The notes under the pieces: model-generated
Told to the model about the DNA's origin: nothing
Seen by the model: only the letters and a program-made list of their open reading frames with translations
Database searches by the model: none
Made by a program: the position numbers and the translations under genes
Shown here: piece by piece, positions 23,360 through 33,875 of the stretch
How positions within the stretch are numbered: the first letter of the stretch is position 1
Layout: the number at the start of each line of letters is the position of its first letter
Source of the DNA: Arcicella sp038230735
Lineage (GTDB): Bacteria > Bacteroidota > Bacteroidia > Cytophagales > Spirosomataceae
Direction: 5' to 3'
Assembly: GCA_038230735.1 (NCBI GenBank)
Contig: JBBRMR010000009.1
Coordinates: 31,269-95,268, forward strand
DNA length: 64,000 bases

Positions 23360-23521
23360 CGTATTTGTTTTTAAGTTTATTATTAAGATGCAAGTTTAAC
23401 ATGAAAAGTTGCAAGGTGTACAAAAATATTATGAGTGGTTGAAATAGAGAATAATTGTTAGAGAATAGAGGATAGTTTTACCTACGTTTGTACCTTTATA
23501 ATTCAAATCCATTTTATAACA

Positions 23522-26500
23522 ATGTCTAAATATTTCCGCCCATATTTACTATTTTTCCTATTTTACTTCACCTACATTTGTACGCACGCCCAAGATTTAG
23601 GTAATGAATGGATAAATTATAATCAGGCTTATTTCAAAATCGAAATTACGCAAAAGGGAATCTATCATTTATCTTTTCAAGAATTAAAATCTGCGAGCTT
23701 TCCCTTAAATATTAATCCTCAAAAAATACAATTATTCAGAAGTGGACAAGAACAAGCCATTTATGTTAAAGGAGAAGAAGATAAAACCTTGGATGAAACC
23801 GATTTTATAGAATTTTATGCCGAAGGGAATGACGGTTCTTTGGACTCTTTACTGTATTCGCCGATTTCATCACAACCTCATCAATATTATAGTTTATATT
23901 CAGATACGGCTTCCTACTTTCTGACGTATAGAATTGATAATAAAGTGACTAAACGAATAAAAATACTTTCAAAAACCAATACTCAAAACCTCAAAGAAGA
24001 GCCATTTCATTTGGAAGAATCATTGCAATTATTTACCTCTTCCTATAATATTGGACAGCCTTTGCCAATTGGAGCAACCCAGAATACAGGAGTTTTGTTG
24101 AGTGATTATTCTTTTGGCAAAGGCTGGACGGGGGATATTTTAAATAAAAATGTATTCGTAAATTTTGACTTAAATCTTAGAAATATTATAAAAAATAACT
24201 CGCCAAAACCCAAATTAGAAGTATTGATTACTGGACGTTCAGCGGGAGAACATTTTTTGGAAACTTATGTAGGCGAAGGTTCAAATCAACGTTTTTTAGA
24301 TTCTACTTTTTATGAAAATTATTTGAATAAGAAAATTAATAAAATTGTAGAATTCCAAGATATTGTTAATGATAAAATCAGGTTTTCTACTCGTTCCGTT
24401 GGCGTTCTAAATGATCAATATTCTGTTTCATATCTCAAACTTATTTATCCACAAATTTTTAATATGTTGGGCGTTTCAGAGAAGTATTTTAATCTTACTC
24501 CCAATACCCAAAATAACTATTTTATCAAGATTCCAAATGCTCCTTCGGGTGTAAATTTATACGATATTTCTGATAAAACTCATGTTCAGAAAATTAACTT
24601 TACCCAAAATATAAATGAAATAAATGCTATAGTTGATGGTACAAAATTATTGGTTACTAATCAGTTCAGAAAAGTTAATTCAATAGAATCCGTTTCATTC
24701 AGAAATATCAGTAATTCAAAAGCTAATTATTTGATTATCAGTCATAAAAATTTGTTTCAGAACGTTAAAGAATATGCTAATTATCGTGCTTCGGTGGCAG
24801 GAGGAAAGTATGATACGCTTACGGTAGATGTTGATTTATTGTATAATTTATTTACTTACGGCGATAAAAATCCTTTGGCAATTAAGCGTTTTTTGAACTT
24901 GATATCTCGTAATGGACAACAACAATTTTTGTTCATTATCGGCACGTCAAGTTATCCGCAAAAAGCCCGAAAAAGTGCCTTAGATTATCAAATTGATTTA
25001 GTGCCAAACGTTGGCTATCCTGGGGCAGATATTCCTTTTGGGATGGGATTAAATGGTAGTTCTGACCCTAATTTTCTGAGCATCCCCGTAGGCAGATTGG
25101 CAACCAATAATCCGCAGACCATTTTAGATTATTTGAATAAAGTAAAAGAGTATGAATCCACTCCGATGGATGGACTTTGGCGAAAAAACACGCTCCAAAT
25201 GTCGGGTGGAAGAGTGGCGAGTGAACATGTTACTTTGAGGGATTATACCGTTGGACTAAAAGAGATTTGCGAGAATGGTTTATTGGGGCAAAAGGTAGAT
25301 TTATTGACTAAAAAAACCGATAACCCCGTTGAATTTATCAACGTAACCGAGCGAATAAACCAAGGCGTGGGCATGATTATGATGTTCGGACATTCAGCAC
25401 CAGGACAGACGGATATGGACATTGGTTACGCCTCCAATGACCTTCTGGGCTATAAAAATAAAGGCAAGTATCCGTTGGTGATGGTAAATGGTTGCGATGC
25501 AGGCGATCTTTTTGCTACTCAAAAATCCTTTGGCACGGACTGGATAAATACGCCAAATCGGGGAGCGATTTTGTTTTTGGCACACAGTAATTTGGGTTAT
25601 CCCTATTATCTCAAAACGTATTCCGATGAATTGTATAATACGCAATTTGCCGACAGTTTATTTTCGGATAAACCCTTCGGAACGGTGATGATGGAGACCG
25701 TAAATCGGTATTTAAAGAAAAATCCAAATGGTATTTTTGAATTGGCAAATGCTCAACAATTCATCCTCCAAGGCGACCCTGGAGTGGCACTTTTCCCAAC
25801 CCAAAAGCCTGATTTTGAAGTAAATAATTCGTCTATTTTTCTGAGAAATGTGGATAAAAATAATTTACTCAACACACTTACTGATTCTGTGAAAGTGGGC
25901 GTAATTATTAGCAATTTAGGGCGAATTTCTAAGCAAAAATTGAAGCTAAATCTGAAAAGAATTTATCCAAATGGCACAACGGATTCATTCGATAAAATCA
26001 TCGAAAAACCTATCACCTATCAAGATACTATTTACATAAAAATACCCAACAGTAGAAGTTTAAGTTTAGGAAATAATCTTTTTAAAATAGCCTTAGACAT
26101 TGATAATCAGATACTTGAATTTAGAGAAAATAATAATCAGGCGAATTTGACTTACAATTTTCCAAGTGCAAATATTGCTATTCTTTCACCCCGAGAATTT
26201 TCGATTGTGAATCAAAATATCGTAAAATTAGTGCTTCAAATTCCTATTTCTACTACCCAAAATTCTTTGGTAATCGTTGAAATAGATTCGAGCAAAAATT
26301 TTAATTCTTCCTTCAAAAAAACGCTCACAAAAACTGCTTCTCTGCTGTTTTATTGGCAAGCAAATTTGGTAGAAAAAGATAGTACCGTTTATTACGTCAG
26401 AGCTCAGATTTCAGGAGATAAAAATTGGATAGAATCCTCTTTTATTTATGTCAAAAATGGGTCGGAAGGTTTTGCTCAATATAGTTTTCCGCAACTTTTA

Positions 26501-28396
26501 AAAACTACGACTGATAATCAAATTTTATTGAATGAAAAAGGCTGGTTTTTTCCAGAAAATACAATAAAAATCTCGGCAAAAATTCATGGGGGAAATAGTG
26601 GTGGATTGCCCACTCCTTATCGTGCCACTTCGGTGATTTTGAATGATAAAGTTCTCTTGGGGGATGGTGTTTGTTACCCCTGGTCAAATTTCAATGCTGT
26701 GTCCTTTAATCGTGCCTTGCGACCGTACTCGGTTTTACCATTGTTGGTGTGTGGATATACGCCCTATTCGGTTAATTATCTCGACCCAACGTCCAACGAT
26801 TTTGAGGAGTATATCAACGCTACACTTACAGGAAATCATGTGATGATGTGGAGTTCGTATTATGCTAATTACGCAGGAATGTCGCCCGAGAACAAGCAAC
26901 GTTTTGCAGAAATTGGTGCGGATGTATCTAAAATTCAGCGACTTACGAATGGATCGCCATTCTTTATCATTGGCAGAAAAGGAGCGAAAAAAGCCTTATT
27001 AGAGGTTTATCCAGACTTTAACAAAAACACAGAATCACAAATTTTGAGCATTGATAATGTAGAAATTAAAGACAGTTTCAACGAAGGACAAATTACTTCG
27101 CCCTTGATTGGTCCAGCGAGTGAATGGGACGATATTTCCTTGAAAATTAATAAATCTGACCCAAAAAATCAAACCTTTTTCTATGAAATTATTGGTATAA
27201 ATCAACGAGGTGATGAGGAAATTTTACAGAAAAATGTTACGGCAAATTCTCTAAAAATTAATACGATTGACGCAAAAAAATATCCATTTTTAAAGTTAAA
27301 ATTGACGCTAAAAACCGAAGAAATATTTGGCAAATCTCCTCAATTATCCTCGTGGATTATATCGTACAAAGGCGTTCCCGAAGGTGTGGTGGATATGGCT
27401 CAATCTTCTAAAATTACGGATAAACAAGAGTACGAAGATTTTACGGCAAACGTTTGGTTCAAGAATATTTCGGATAAAAATTTCAAGGATTCTATCACGG
27501 TAAGGCAGGTTTTGACGAATCGAATTTTGAATAAAAATAGGTTTAAATTATTTAGAATCAGGGCTTTATCTACTAATGACTCTATAAAAATTAGTGTACC
27601 CATTCAAACGGCAAGTTGGGCGGGAGAAAACACTTTGAGCTTATTTTTTAATCCAGAAATTCAGCCTGAACAAATTTATACCAACAATTCAATTGATTAT
27701 ACTTACCACGTAAATCCTGATAAAACTAACCCGATTTTGTCGGTAAAATTCGATGGTCGGCAGATAAAAAATAATGAAGTGGTTTCTACAAAACCTTTGA
27801 TTGAAATTAGCCTAAAAGATGAAAATTTATTCCGTATCAAAACCGATACGCTGGGCATGGATTTATGGTTGAAATCTTGCAAGAAATGTGCTTTCAAACG
27901 ACTTTATTTCAGCAATCCAGAATTGACTTGGCAAGCTGATAAAGTTTCTAATAATTTCACGATTAAATACTTACCGAAAAGCCTACTCGAAGATACCCTT
28001 ACGCTACAAGTTCAAGGGCGAGACGTGGCGGGTAATCAGGCAGGTACGCAACCCTACACCGTTTCATTCATCATCAAACAGAAACAAGAATTGAAATCAT
28101 GGGTGGTTTATCCCAATCCTTTTATTGCTTTCACCAAGTTTTCATTTACGCTCACGGGTGCGGAAATCCCCGAAGAATTTAGCATTGAAATCTTTGATGC
28201 ACAAGGCAGAATTTTGAAAACCATCAACCAACAAAAACAGGCATTACACATTGGAATCAATGAATTTATTTGGGAAGGCGTTGATAATTCGGGGGCGAAT
28301 TTGCCCGTTGGGACGTATTTTTATCGGTTTATTTTAAGAAATAAAAATAATGGGCTTTCGTTGGAGAATGGTGGGAAGCTGACTATTTTGCACTAA
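23522..28396 (+). CDS. porU2: Type IX secretion system sortase PorU2-like, peptidase C25
   Basis: 1624 residues with a signal peptide (cleavage near THAQD). The gingipain-like C25 domain lies at roughly 400-770, with catalytic His624 in MFGHSAPG and Cys658 in VNGCDAGDLF. Ig-like and beta-sandwich regions follow, then a C-terminal sorting-type domain (WVVYPNPF, FDAQGRILKT, PVGTYFYRF). PorU sortases cut the sorting domains from T9SS cargo at the cell surface and attach cargo to lipid. The length is well above classical PorU (about 1150) and fits the PorU2 group. CotH at 50616 is a possible client. A histidine kinase follows after 12 bases. Confidence 0.82.
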   Translation: MSKYFRPYLLFFLFYFTYICTHAQDLGNEWINYNQAYFKIEITQKGIYHLSFQELKSASFPLNINPQKIQLFRSGQEQAIYVKGEEDKTLDETDFIEFYAEGNDGSLDSLLYSPISSQPHQYYSLYSDTASYFLTYRIDNKVTKRIKILSKTNTQNLKEEPFHLEESLQLFTSSYNIGQPLPIGATQNTGVLLSDYSFGKGWTGDILNKNVFVNFDLNLRNIIKNNSPKPKLEVLITGRSAGEHFLETYVGEGSNQRFLDSTFYENYLNKKINKIVEFQDIVNDKIRFSTRSVGVLNDQYSVSYLKLIYPQIFNMLGVSEKYFNLTPNTQNNYFIKIPNAPSGVNLYDISDKTHVQKINFTQNINEINAIVDGTKLLVTNQFRKVNSIESVSFRNISNSKANYLIISHKNLFQNVKEYANYRASVAGGKYDTLTVDVDLLYNLFTYGDKNPLAIKRFLNLISRNGQQQFLFIIGTSSYPQKARKSALDYQIDLVPNVGYPGADIPFGMGLNGSSDPNFLSIPVGRLATNNPQTILDYLNKVKEYESTPMDGLWRKNTLQMSGGRVASEHVTLRDYTVGLKEICENGLLGQKVDLLTKKTDNPVEFINVTERINQGVGMIMMFGHSAPGQTDMDIGYASNDLLGYKNKGKYPLVMVNGCDAGDLFATQKSFGTDWINTPNRGAILFLAHSNLGYPYYLKTYSDELYNTQFADSLFSDKPFGTVMMETVNRYLKKNPNGIFELANAQQFILQGDPGVALFPTQKPDFEVNNSSIFLRNVDKNNLLNTLTDSVKVGVIISNLGRISKQKLKLNLKRIYPNGTTDSFDKIIEKPITYQDTIYIKIPNSRSLSLGNNLFKIALDIDNQILEFRENNNQANLTYNFPSANIAILSPREFSIVNQNIVKLVLQIPISTTQNSLVIVEIDSSKNFNSSFKKTLTKTASLLFYWQANLVEKDSTVYYVRAQISGDKNWIESSFIYVKNGSEGFAQYSFPQLLKTTTDNQILLNEKGWFFPENTIKISAKIHGGNSGGLPTPYRATSVILNDKVLLGDGVCYPWSNFNAVSFNRALRPYSVLPLLVCGYTPYSVNYLDPTSNDFEEYINATLTGNHVMMWSSYYANYAGMSPENKQRFAEIGADVSKIQRLTNGSPFFIIGRKGAKKALLEVYPDFNKNTESQILSIDNVEIKDSFNEGQITSPLIGPASEWDDISLKINKSDPKNQTFFYEIIGINQRGDEEILQKNVTANSLKINTIDAKKYPFLKLKLTLKTEEIFGKSPQLSSWIISYKGVPEGVVDMAQSSKITDKQEYEDFTANVWFKNISDKNFKDSITVRQVLTNRILNKNRFKLFRIRALSTNDSIKISVPIQTASWAGENTLSLFFNPEIQPEQIYTNNSIDYTYHVNPDKTNPILSVKFDGRQIKNNEVVSTKPLIEISLKDENLFRIKTDTLGMDLWLKSCKKCAFKRLYFSNPELTWQADKVSNNFTIKYLPKSLLEDTLTLQVQGRDVAGNQAGTQPYTVSFIIKQKQELKSWVVYPNPFIAFTKFSFTLTGAEIPEEFSIEIFDAQGRILKTINQQKQALHIGINEFIWEGVDNSGANLPVGTYFYRFILRNKNNGLSLENGGKLTILH

Positions 28397-28408
28397 ACAA
28401 CAATCATA

Positions 28409-29593
28409 ATGATTCTATCCGTTGATATTTATAGCCGCAATACTTGGTGGAAAGTTGCCTTTTTGGGCTTCTGCTTGCTGATTGGGGCTTTTTCGCTCTA
28501 TTTTACCGATAAATTAGTAACCAAATTGGAGGAACGTGAAAAGCAACAAATTATACTCTACGCCGAATCCATCAAATACCAAATGACCAACGACCTAAAC
28601 AAGGACGTTAATTTTTTCTTTGATAAATTTAAGGAAACCAACAAAAATAATACTATTCCTATCATTCAAAAAGATGGTGAAGGCTACCTTATTTCTAACA
28701 ATATTGAACTGCCAAAAAATGTTTCTTCTGATGAAATACAAATTTTTCTACAAAAGAAATTAGCCGAAATCGTTAAAGATGATAACCCGCCTATTGAGAT
28801 GGACATGGGCTTGCATAAGGAATACATTTATTACGGTAACTCACAGTTACTCAATCTCTTACGCTATTATCCAATCTTTCAACTTATTGTGGTTTTAGTG
28901 TTTGGTTTGGCGGCATTTTTATTTTTTAATGCCTCTCGAAAATCGGAACAAAATCGGGTTTGGGTGGGCTTGGCGAAGGAAACTGCCCATCAGTTGGGAA
29001 CGCCCCTTTCGTCCCTAACGGCTTGGGTGGAATACTTCAAAACGAACCCCAATATTGACCCCGAAATTGTGAAGGAATTGGAAAAAGATGTGTATCGTTT
29101 AGACGTTATCACGACTCGTTTTTCCAACATCGGTTCGATACCTGTTTTGAAAGATGAAGACATTGTGGAGACCATTGAAACGTTTATGTCATACCTACAA
29201 AAGCGAATTTCTACCAAAGTTTCTTTCAGTCTGGATAATCAGTTGGCGGCGGCTAAAACCCTCAAAATCAATCGTTATTTGTTTGAATGGGTGATCGAAA
29301 ACATCTGCAAAAATGCCGTTGATGCGATGGAAGGCGTGGGGGCTTTGAAGGTGGTTTTGAAGGAATTAAAAAATAATCAAATTGCGATTGACATATCGGA
29401 TACGGGCAAGGGCATTGCCAAAAAGAATTTGAGTAAAGTTTTCAACCCAGGATTCAGTACCAAAAAACGAGGTTGGGGCTTGGGGCTAACTTTGGCAAAA
29501 AGAATCATCGAAAATTACCATAATGGCAAACTCATCGTAAAAAACTCGGAGGTGAACAAAGGGACAACTTTTCGGATTTTGTTGGAGGGGTAA
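28409..29593 (+). CDS. Sensor histidine kinase
   Basis: 394 residues. One transmembrane helix near 17-33, a periplasmic sensor of about 110 residues, a second helix near 152-168, then HisKA and HATPase domains. The phosphoacceptor is His194 in AKETAHQLGTPLSSL. N box ENICKNAVDAM, DTGKGIA, and GWGLGLTLAKRII form the ATP site. The H-box with QLGTP is of the kind found in many Bacteroidetes kinases. It is just 12 bases behind the sortase gene and so is likely cotranscribed. No response regulator gene is adjacent. Confidence 0.88.
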   Translation: MILSVDIYSRNTWWKVAFLGFCLLIGAFSLYFTDKLVTKLEEREKQQIILYAESIKYQMTNDLNKDVNFFFDKFKETNKNNTIPIIQKDGEGYLISNNIELPKNVSSDEIQIFLQKKLAEIVKDDNPPIEMDMGLHKEYIYYGNSQLLNLLRYYPIFQLIVVLVFGLAAFLFFNASRKSEQNRVWVGLAKETAHQLGTPLSSLTAWVEYFKTNPNIDPEIVKELEKDVYRLDVITTRFSNIGSIPVLKDEDIVETIETFMSYLQKRISTKVSFSLDNQLAAAKTLKINRYLFEWVIENICKNAVDAMEGVGALKVVLKELKNNQIAIDISDTGKGIAKKNLSKVFNPGFSTKKRGWGLGLTLAKRIIENYHNGKLIVKNSEVNKGTTFRILLEG

Positions 29594-29649
29594 TATCAAG
29601 AATTTGAATTAAATAAAACCTTATCTTTGCGGTAATCAAATTTATTCAG

Positions 29650-31149
29650 ATGACCAGATTTTTAGATTCCCTAAATCTCAAAAATATCCTCTTTATTGGG
29701 CTATTTTTCAGAGTATTAGCCATTATTTTTTCCAAAGGTTACGCCTTTACCGACGACCATTTTGAAGTAATAGAAATTGCTCAAAACCACTTGGATAAGA
29801 TTCAAAATCCCTTTCCATACCTTGCCAAAGGGGAAGTTTATCTCTTCAATCTCATTTACCCATTCATCCATTACGTTATATTTTGGGTTTGCGAATTCTT
29901 CGGCAGTACCAATCCAGAGGTCAAAATGTTTTTTACTCGGGCAGTACATGGCTTGTTTTCTTTATTAACAATTTACTTCGGATTTCGCCTGACCGAACGC
30001 TTGAGTTCTCGCCCAAATGATGCCAAAATTGTGGGGCTTTTATTGGCAGTTTTCTGGGTTTTCCCGTTCATGTCCGTCCGTAATCTGCGTGAATTTGCTT
30101 GTATTCCTCCGCTGATGATGGGTTGTTTTTATGCTTGTGAAAAGTATCTTGGCACAAAACAAATCTTGTTGATGGCTTGGTGGTTTTGCATTGCCTTTGT
30201 TTTTCGTTATCAAATCATATTTATACCCTTCGTTATTGGTTTAATGTGGCTTTTTAGTAAACAGAATTGGAAAAGTGCCCTTATTTTTGGTGTAGCTTTT
30301 GGCGGGTTTTTCATGCTAACTCAAGGTTTATGCGATTATTTATATTGGGGAAATCCTTTCGCCTCGCTCCAGGCATATTCAGATTATAACGCCAAACCCG
30401 AAAATATCGCCGCCTATCCCAACGGACCTTGGCATCGCTACATTGGCACGATGGCGGGCTTATTTTTGGTATTTCCATTTTTGTTGATGTTAGCGGGATA
30501 TTTCAAAACGGCTACTCAGGTGGGCAATCGCAGGATATTATTTTTGGCTTCCCTCCTATTTTTTGCTTTCCATTCCTATTATGCCAACAAACAAGAACGT
30601 TTTGTTTTACCATTTTTACCCTTGTTTATCATCTTGGGAATCGTGGGTTTTAAGGATATTTACGAACAATATCAGGATCAAAAATGGCTTCGGGGTTTTA
30701 CTAAATTTTCTATAATTTGGTTTCTGATTTTGAATACGGCATTGGTGTTTCTCTTGTCCGTAACCTATACCAAACGTTCACGAGTAGAAAGTATGAATTA
30801 CCTCCGTGAACAAGGCGATTTGCAGAATTTTGTGATTCAAAACTATGAATCTCCACAACCCGAAGCCCCTTTTTATCTCCAAAAACGATACGATTATTAT
30901 TCGGTGGATAACCACGAAAAAATGGCAGATTTGCCCAATCAATTGAAATTGGGACAGAAAATAAAACCTAATTACGTAATTTTAGTCGGTAATTCAGACC
31001 TTCCGAGTCGTTTGGCAGAAATGAAAAAGGTATTTCCCACTATGCAACACGCAACGGATATTGAACCAAGTTTGGTCGATAATATTGCCTACATTATGAA
31101 TCCTTCTCACAATCATAATGAGACTTTTTATATTTATCGGGTGCGGTAG
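29650..31149 (+). CDS. Membrane glycosyltransferase (GT-C fold, mannosyltransferase-like)
   Basis: 499 residues with about ten hydrophobic helices and a C-terminal soluble domain. Near the N-terminus the loop FTDDHFEVIEIA carries the two acidic residues expected in the first extracytoplasmic loop of GT-C enzymes of the GT22/GT39 kind, which use lipid-phosphate-linked sugars. YYANKQERFVLPFLPLF is the usual family helix of GPI-mannosyltransferase-like proteins. The acceptor is unknown; protein or lipopolysaccharide glycosylation is possible. It is preceded by a TATCTTTG -7 element at 29622-29629. Confidence 0.72.
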   Translation: MTRFLDSLNLKNILFIGLFFRVLAIIFSKGYAFTDDHFEVIEIAQNHLDKIQNPFPYLAKGEVYLFNLIYPFIHYVIFWVCEFFGSTNPEVKMFFTRAVHGLFSLLTIYFGFRLTERLSSRPNDAKIVGLLLAVFWVFPFMSVRNLREFACIPPLMMGCFYACEKYLGTKQILLMAWWFCIAFVFRYQIIFIPFVIGLMWLFSKQNWKSALIFGVAFGGFFMLTQGLCDYLYWGNPFASLQAYSDYNAKPENIAAYPNGPWHRYIGTMAGLFLVFPFLLMLAGYFKTATQVGNRRILFLASLLFFAFHSYYANKQERFVLPFLPLFIILGIVGFKDIYEQYQDQKWLRGFTKFSIIWFLILNTALVFLLSVTYTKRSRVESMNYLREQGDLQNFVIQNYESPQPEAPFYLQKRYDYYSVDNHEKMADLPNQLKLGQKIKPNYVILVGNSDLPSRLAEMKKVFPTMQHATDIEPSLVDNIAYIMNPSHNHNETFYIYRVR

Positions 31150-31154
31150 AATAC

Positions 31155-31577
31155 CTAACCTATAAACGAAACCCTCACGTGCGAACCATCACAATAGGGT
31201 TTATTGCCAGATTGTCCACAGCGACAAAATGCCGTGGTTTGAGATTTTTGCGTCTCGTTGCCGTCCTTATCTTTTACCTTCAAATCACCGTAAATCAAGA
31301 GAGGTCCATTTTCCAGAACCTCCACTACGGTATTCACCAGAGCTTGGCTTTCTTGATTATCTTCATCACTCATAAAATAACTTAAAGCTCCTGATGGACA
31401 GGATTTTACCTGTTCAATAATCTGCGAGGTTTCACCGTCTTCCAGCGTTACCCATGGACGTTTACGTGGGTCAAAAACCTGCGGAAGCCCTTTGAAACAG
31501 ATGGCAGAGTGAATACATTTGGAAGGTTGCCAAACAACCGTTACTTCATGGTTAGTATATTTCTTGGTAATTTCCAT
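31155..31577 (-). CDS. Fusion of a 4Fe-4S mono-cluster domain (YjdI) with a CDGSH iron-sulfur domain
   Basis: 140 residues. Residues 1-70 form the Fer4_19 domain (PSKCIHSAICF and VKSCPSGALSY supplying Cys ligands). The C-terminal 40 residues form a CDGSH motif FCRCGQSGNKPYCDGSH (three Cys and one His binding a 2Fe-2S cluster). Both cluster sites look complete. The fusion is common in Bacteroidetes; the role is probably electron transfer or cluster storage but is not known. It runs convergently to the glycosyltransferase with only a five-base gap. Confidence 0.85.
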   Translation of the reverse strand: MEITKKYTNHEVTVVWQPSKCIHSAICFKGLPQVFDPRKRPWVTLEDGETSQIIEQVKSCPSGALSYFMSDEDNQESQALVNTVVEVLENGPLLIYGDLKVKDKDGNETQKSQTTAFCRCGQSGNKPYCDGSHVRVSFIG

Positions 31578-31589
31578 AATTTTCGATGT

Positions 31590-31675
31590 TTGTTAGTCGA
31601 TGTTCGATGTTCATTTTTGGGTTTTAATGTTCGGCTTTTGACTCTAACATCGAACATCAAACATCGAAAAACGTA
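31590..31675. repeat. Inverted repeat of the cgatgtt/catcgaaca family
   Basis: ttcgatgtttgttag and gatgttcgatgtt (about 31593-31612) face aacatcgaacatcaaacatcgaaa (31649-31672). Similar words occur at 33036-33050 and 39828-39848, so this is a dispersed repeat rather than a local regulatory site. Confidence 0.5.
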
Positions 31676-31741
31676 AAAATAATTAACTATTAACTCAATT
31701 TTCCCGACCTTTACCTTGAAATTACGAAAAGAACTCGAAAA

Positions 31742-33028
31742 ATGGAAGTCGAAACCTTAGAAATCGAAACCTTGAACCGCTCAAAAACAATTTTACCACT
31801 TTTAGCACGAACCCACGCAGCTTCTGCCGAAGTTAGACGTTTAACGGATGCCCAAAAGAAGGGAATTCTCAACCGTTTAGCAATCGTTTTAGTAGAAAAT
31901 ACTGAGCAAATTCTCCTCGAAAATCAGAAAGATTTAATCAGGATGGATGTGAAAGACCCCAAATATGACCGCCTAAAACTGACCGAAAGCCGCATTAAAG
32001 ATTTGGCAGAAAGTATGCAAGAAGTAGCAGAATTAACCGACCCTTCGGGACAGATTTTATTAGAAAGAGAATTAAGTAATGAATTGAAAATCAGAAAGAT
32101 AGCTGTACCAATGGGCGTTATTGGGGTGATTTTTGAAGCCCGCCCCAACGTTACGGTTGATGTTACCGCCCTGTGTTTACGTTCGGGAAATGCCGTGGTT
32201 TTACGGGGCGGTTCAGATGCTTTTGATAGTAATACGTTCTTGGTTTCACTCATTCATGTTGTCCTCCGTGAATTTGGCGTAAATACAGATTGTATCACGT
32301 TGCTCCCACCCGACCGTGCGTTAGTCAAGGAACTTTTAACCGCTACTCGCTACGTTGATTTAATCATTCCTCGTGGTTCGGAATCTTTGATTCAGTTTGT
32401 GCGTAAACATTCACTCGTGCCAACGATTGAGACGGGTGCAGGCGTGTGTCATACCTACGTGGAGACTTCGGCAGACTTGCAAAAAGCGGTGAATATTGTC
32501 ATAAATGCCAAAGTTACCAAACCTTCCGTTTGTAATTCTTTGGACACCGTTATTGTGGATAAAGCCATTGCCGAAACCTTTTTACCGATGCTTTGCGAAG
32601 GCTTTAAGCAGTGGAATGTAGAGATTTTTGCCGATGAAATTACCTATCCCATTTTATCAGAAATCAATTACCCTTACCTCCAAAAAGCCTCTCCTAATGA
32701 TTTTGGTAGAGAATTTTTAGATTATAAATGTTCCATAAAAGTGGTTTCGGGCATTACGGAAGCCATTGAACACATCAGTAAATATTCGTCCAGACATTCC
32801 GAAGCCATTGTTTCTCAAAATCAAAACTATTGTGACCAGTTTATTCAGGAAGTGGATGCGGCGGCGGTTTATACCAATGCCTCCACTCGTTTTACGGATG
32901 GCGGACAGTTTGGCTTAGGAGCAGAAATCGGAATTTCAACCCAAAAACTCCACGCCCGAGGTCCATTCGCCTTAGAAAAATTAGTTACCGAAAAATGGAT
33001 AATTACAGGGGATGGGCAGGTGAGATAG
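31742..33028 (+). CDS. proA: Gamma-glutamyl phosphate reductase
   Basis: 428 residues. Converts gamma-glutamyl phosphate to glutamate-5-semialdehyde with NADPH, the second step of proline synthesis. Family features are VPMGVIGVIFEARPNVT, CLRSGNAVVLRGGSDA, the catalytic cysteine in VTKPSVCNSLDTV and the C-terminal TRFTDGGQFGLGAEIGIS. The length is normal. No proB lies next to it in this window, so the kinase must be elsewhere. It is monocistronic and is flanked by dispersed repeats on both sides. Confidence 0.93.
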   Translation: MEVETLEIETLNRSKTILPLLARTHAASAEVRRLTDAQKKGILNRLAIVLVENTEQILLENQKDLIRMDVKDPKYDRLKLTESRIKDLAESMQEVAELTDPSGQILLERELSNELKIRKIAVPMGVIGVIFEARPNVTVDVTALCLRSGNAVVLRGGSDAFDSNTFLVSLIHVVLREFGVNTDCITLLPPDRALVKELLTATRYVDLIIPRGSESLIQFVRKHSLVPTIETGAGVCHTYVETSADLQKAVNIVINAKVTKPSVCNSLDTVIVDKAIAETFLPMLCEGFKQWNVEIFADEITYPILSEINYPYLQKASPNDFGREFLDYKCSIKVVSGITEAIEHISKYSSRHSEAIVSQNQNYCDQFIQEVDAAAVYTNASTRFTDGGQFGLGAEIGISTQKLHARGPFALEKLVTEKWIITGDGQVR

Positions 33029-33095
33029 TTTTTCGTTATTCGATGCTCGCTCGGAATTTTACTGATAACTGTTTACTGCTAACTGATAACTGTCC

Positions 33096-33875
33096 ATGAA
33101 AATAGAAGCCTACCAAATATCGGAAGTCATTAATCTGAAAAAACTTCGGAATGAATATGCCAGTCAAGCCTTGCTATTCAACAATTCTGAACTTTTTTAC
33201 AAACGTGAAAATGGCACGTATTGTTATATATTGAGTTACGGAATCGTGGTTTTTGCCGATTTCACGGACTTAGAAAAAAGCGAGTTTTTGAAATTCGTCA
33301 AAGGCTATATTGAGGATGAAGTCGAGGGAAAATATGATGATAATTTCGACCTCCAAACTGATTCTTCGGTTTCGGTGGTATTGAAATACAATTCCATTAC
33401 CGTTTCAGAAATTACGGATGATTCCATCAGAATTGTGATGTTGAATATTGGTCAATCCGTTGCCTTAGACCATTACGAGGAACTTACTTTTGAAATCTTT
33501 AAAGATACCAAAATCATTACCGATGAATTGGAAAAAACGGGGACTTTCAAATATGCCAAGAAGGATTTGCTGAAATTTATTGGCAGAACCCTCAACATTA
33601 AAAACAGCATTATTGATAATCTCTATATTTTTGATGCCCCCGATATTGTGTGGGATAATGAGCATTTGGAGCGAATCGACAAAGGTTTAAAGAAAAATCT
33701 TGACCTCAAAATGCGTTACCAAGACATTGATTACAAACTAAAAATCGTTCAAGATAATCTAACACTTTTCACTGACTTACTCCAAAACCGAGAATCCACC
33801 CGCCTCGAATGGATTGTCATTATTTTGATTTTGATTGAGGTTTTTGATATTATGATTAAGAAGTTCTTTGAGTAG
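33096..33875 (+). CDS. RMD1/YagE family protein (DUF155)
   Basis: 259 residues. The pattern YKRENGTYCYILSYGIVVFAD, IGQSVALDHYEE, the helical segment DKGLKKNLDLKMRYQDIDYKL (about 200-220 in part) and TRLEWIVIILILIEVFDIM are characteristic of the family. It has a predicted C-terminal membrane anchor. Yeast relatives are linked to sporulation and mitochondrial translation; bacterial members have no established role. It is preceded by short aactgataactg tandem words at about 33062-33093. Confidence 0.8.
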   Translation: MKIEAYQISEVINLKKLRNEYASQALLFNNSELFYKRENGTYCYILSYGIVVFADFTDLEKSEFLKFVKGYIEDEVEGKYDDNFDLQTDSSVSVVLKYNSITVSEITDDSIRIVMLNIGQSVALDHYEELTFEIFKDTKIITDELEKTGTFKYAKKDLLKFIGRTLNIKNSIIDNLYIFDAPDIVWDNEHLERIDKGLKKNLDLKMRYQDIDYKLKIVQDNLTLFTDLLQNRESTRLEWIVIILILIEVFDIMIKKFFE

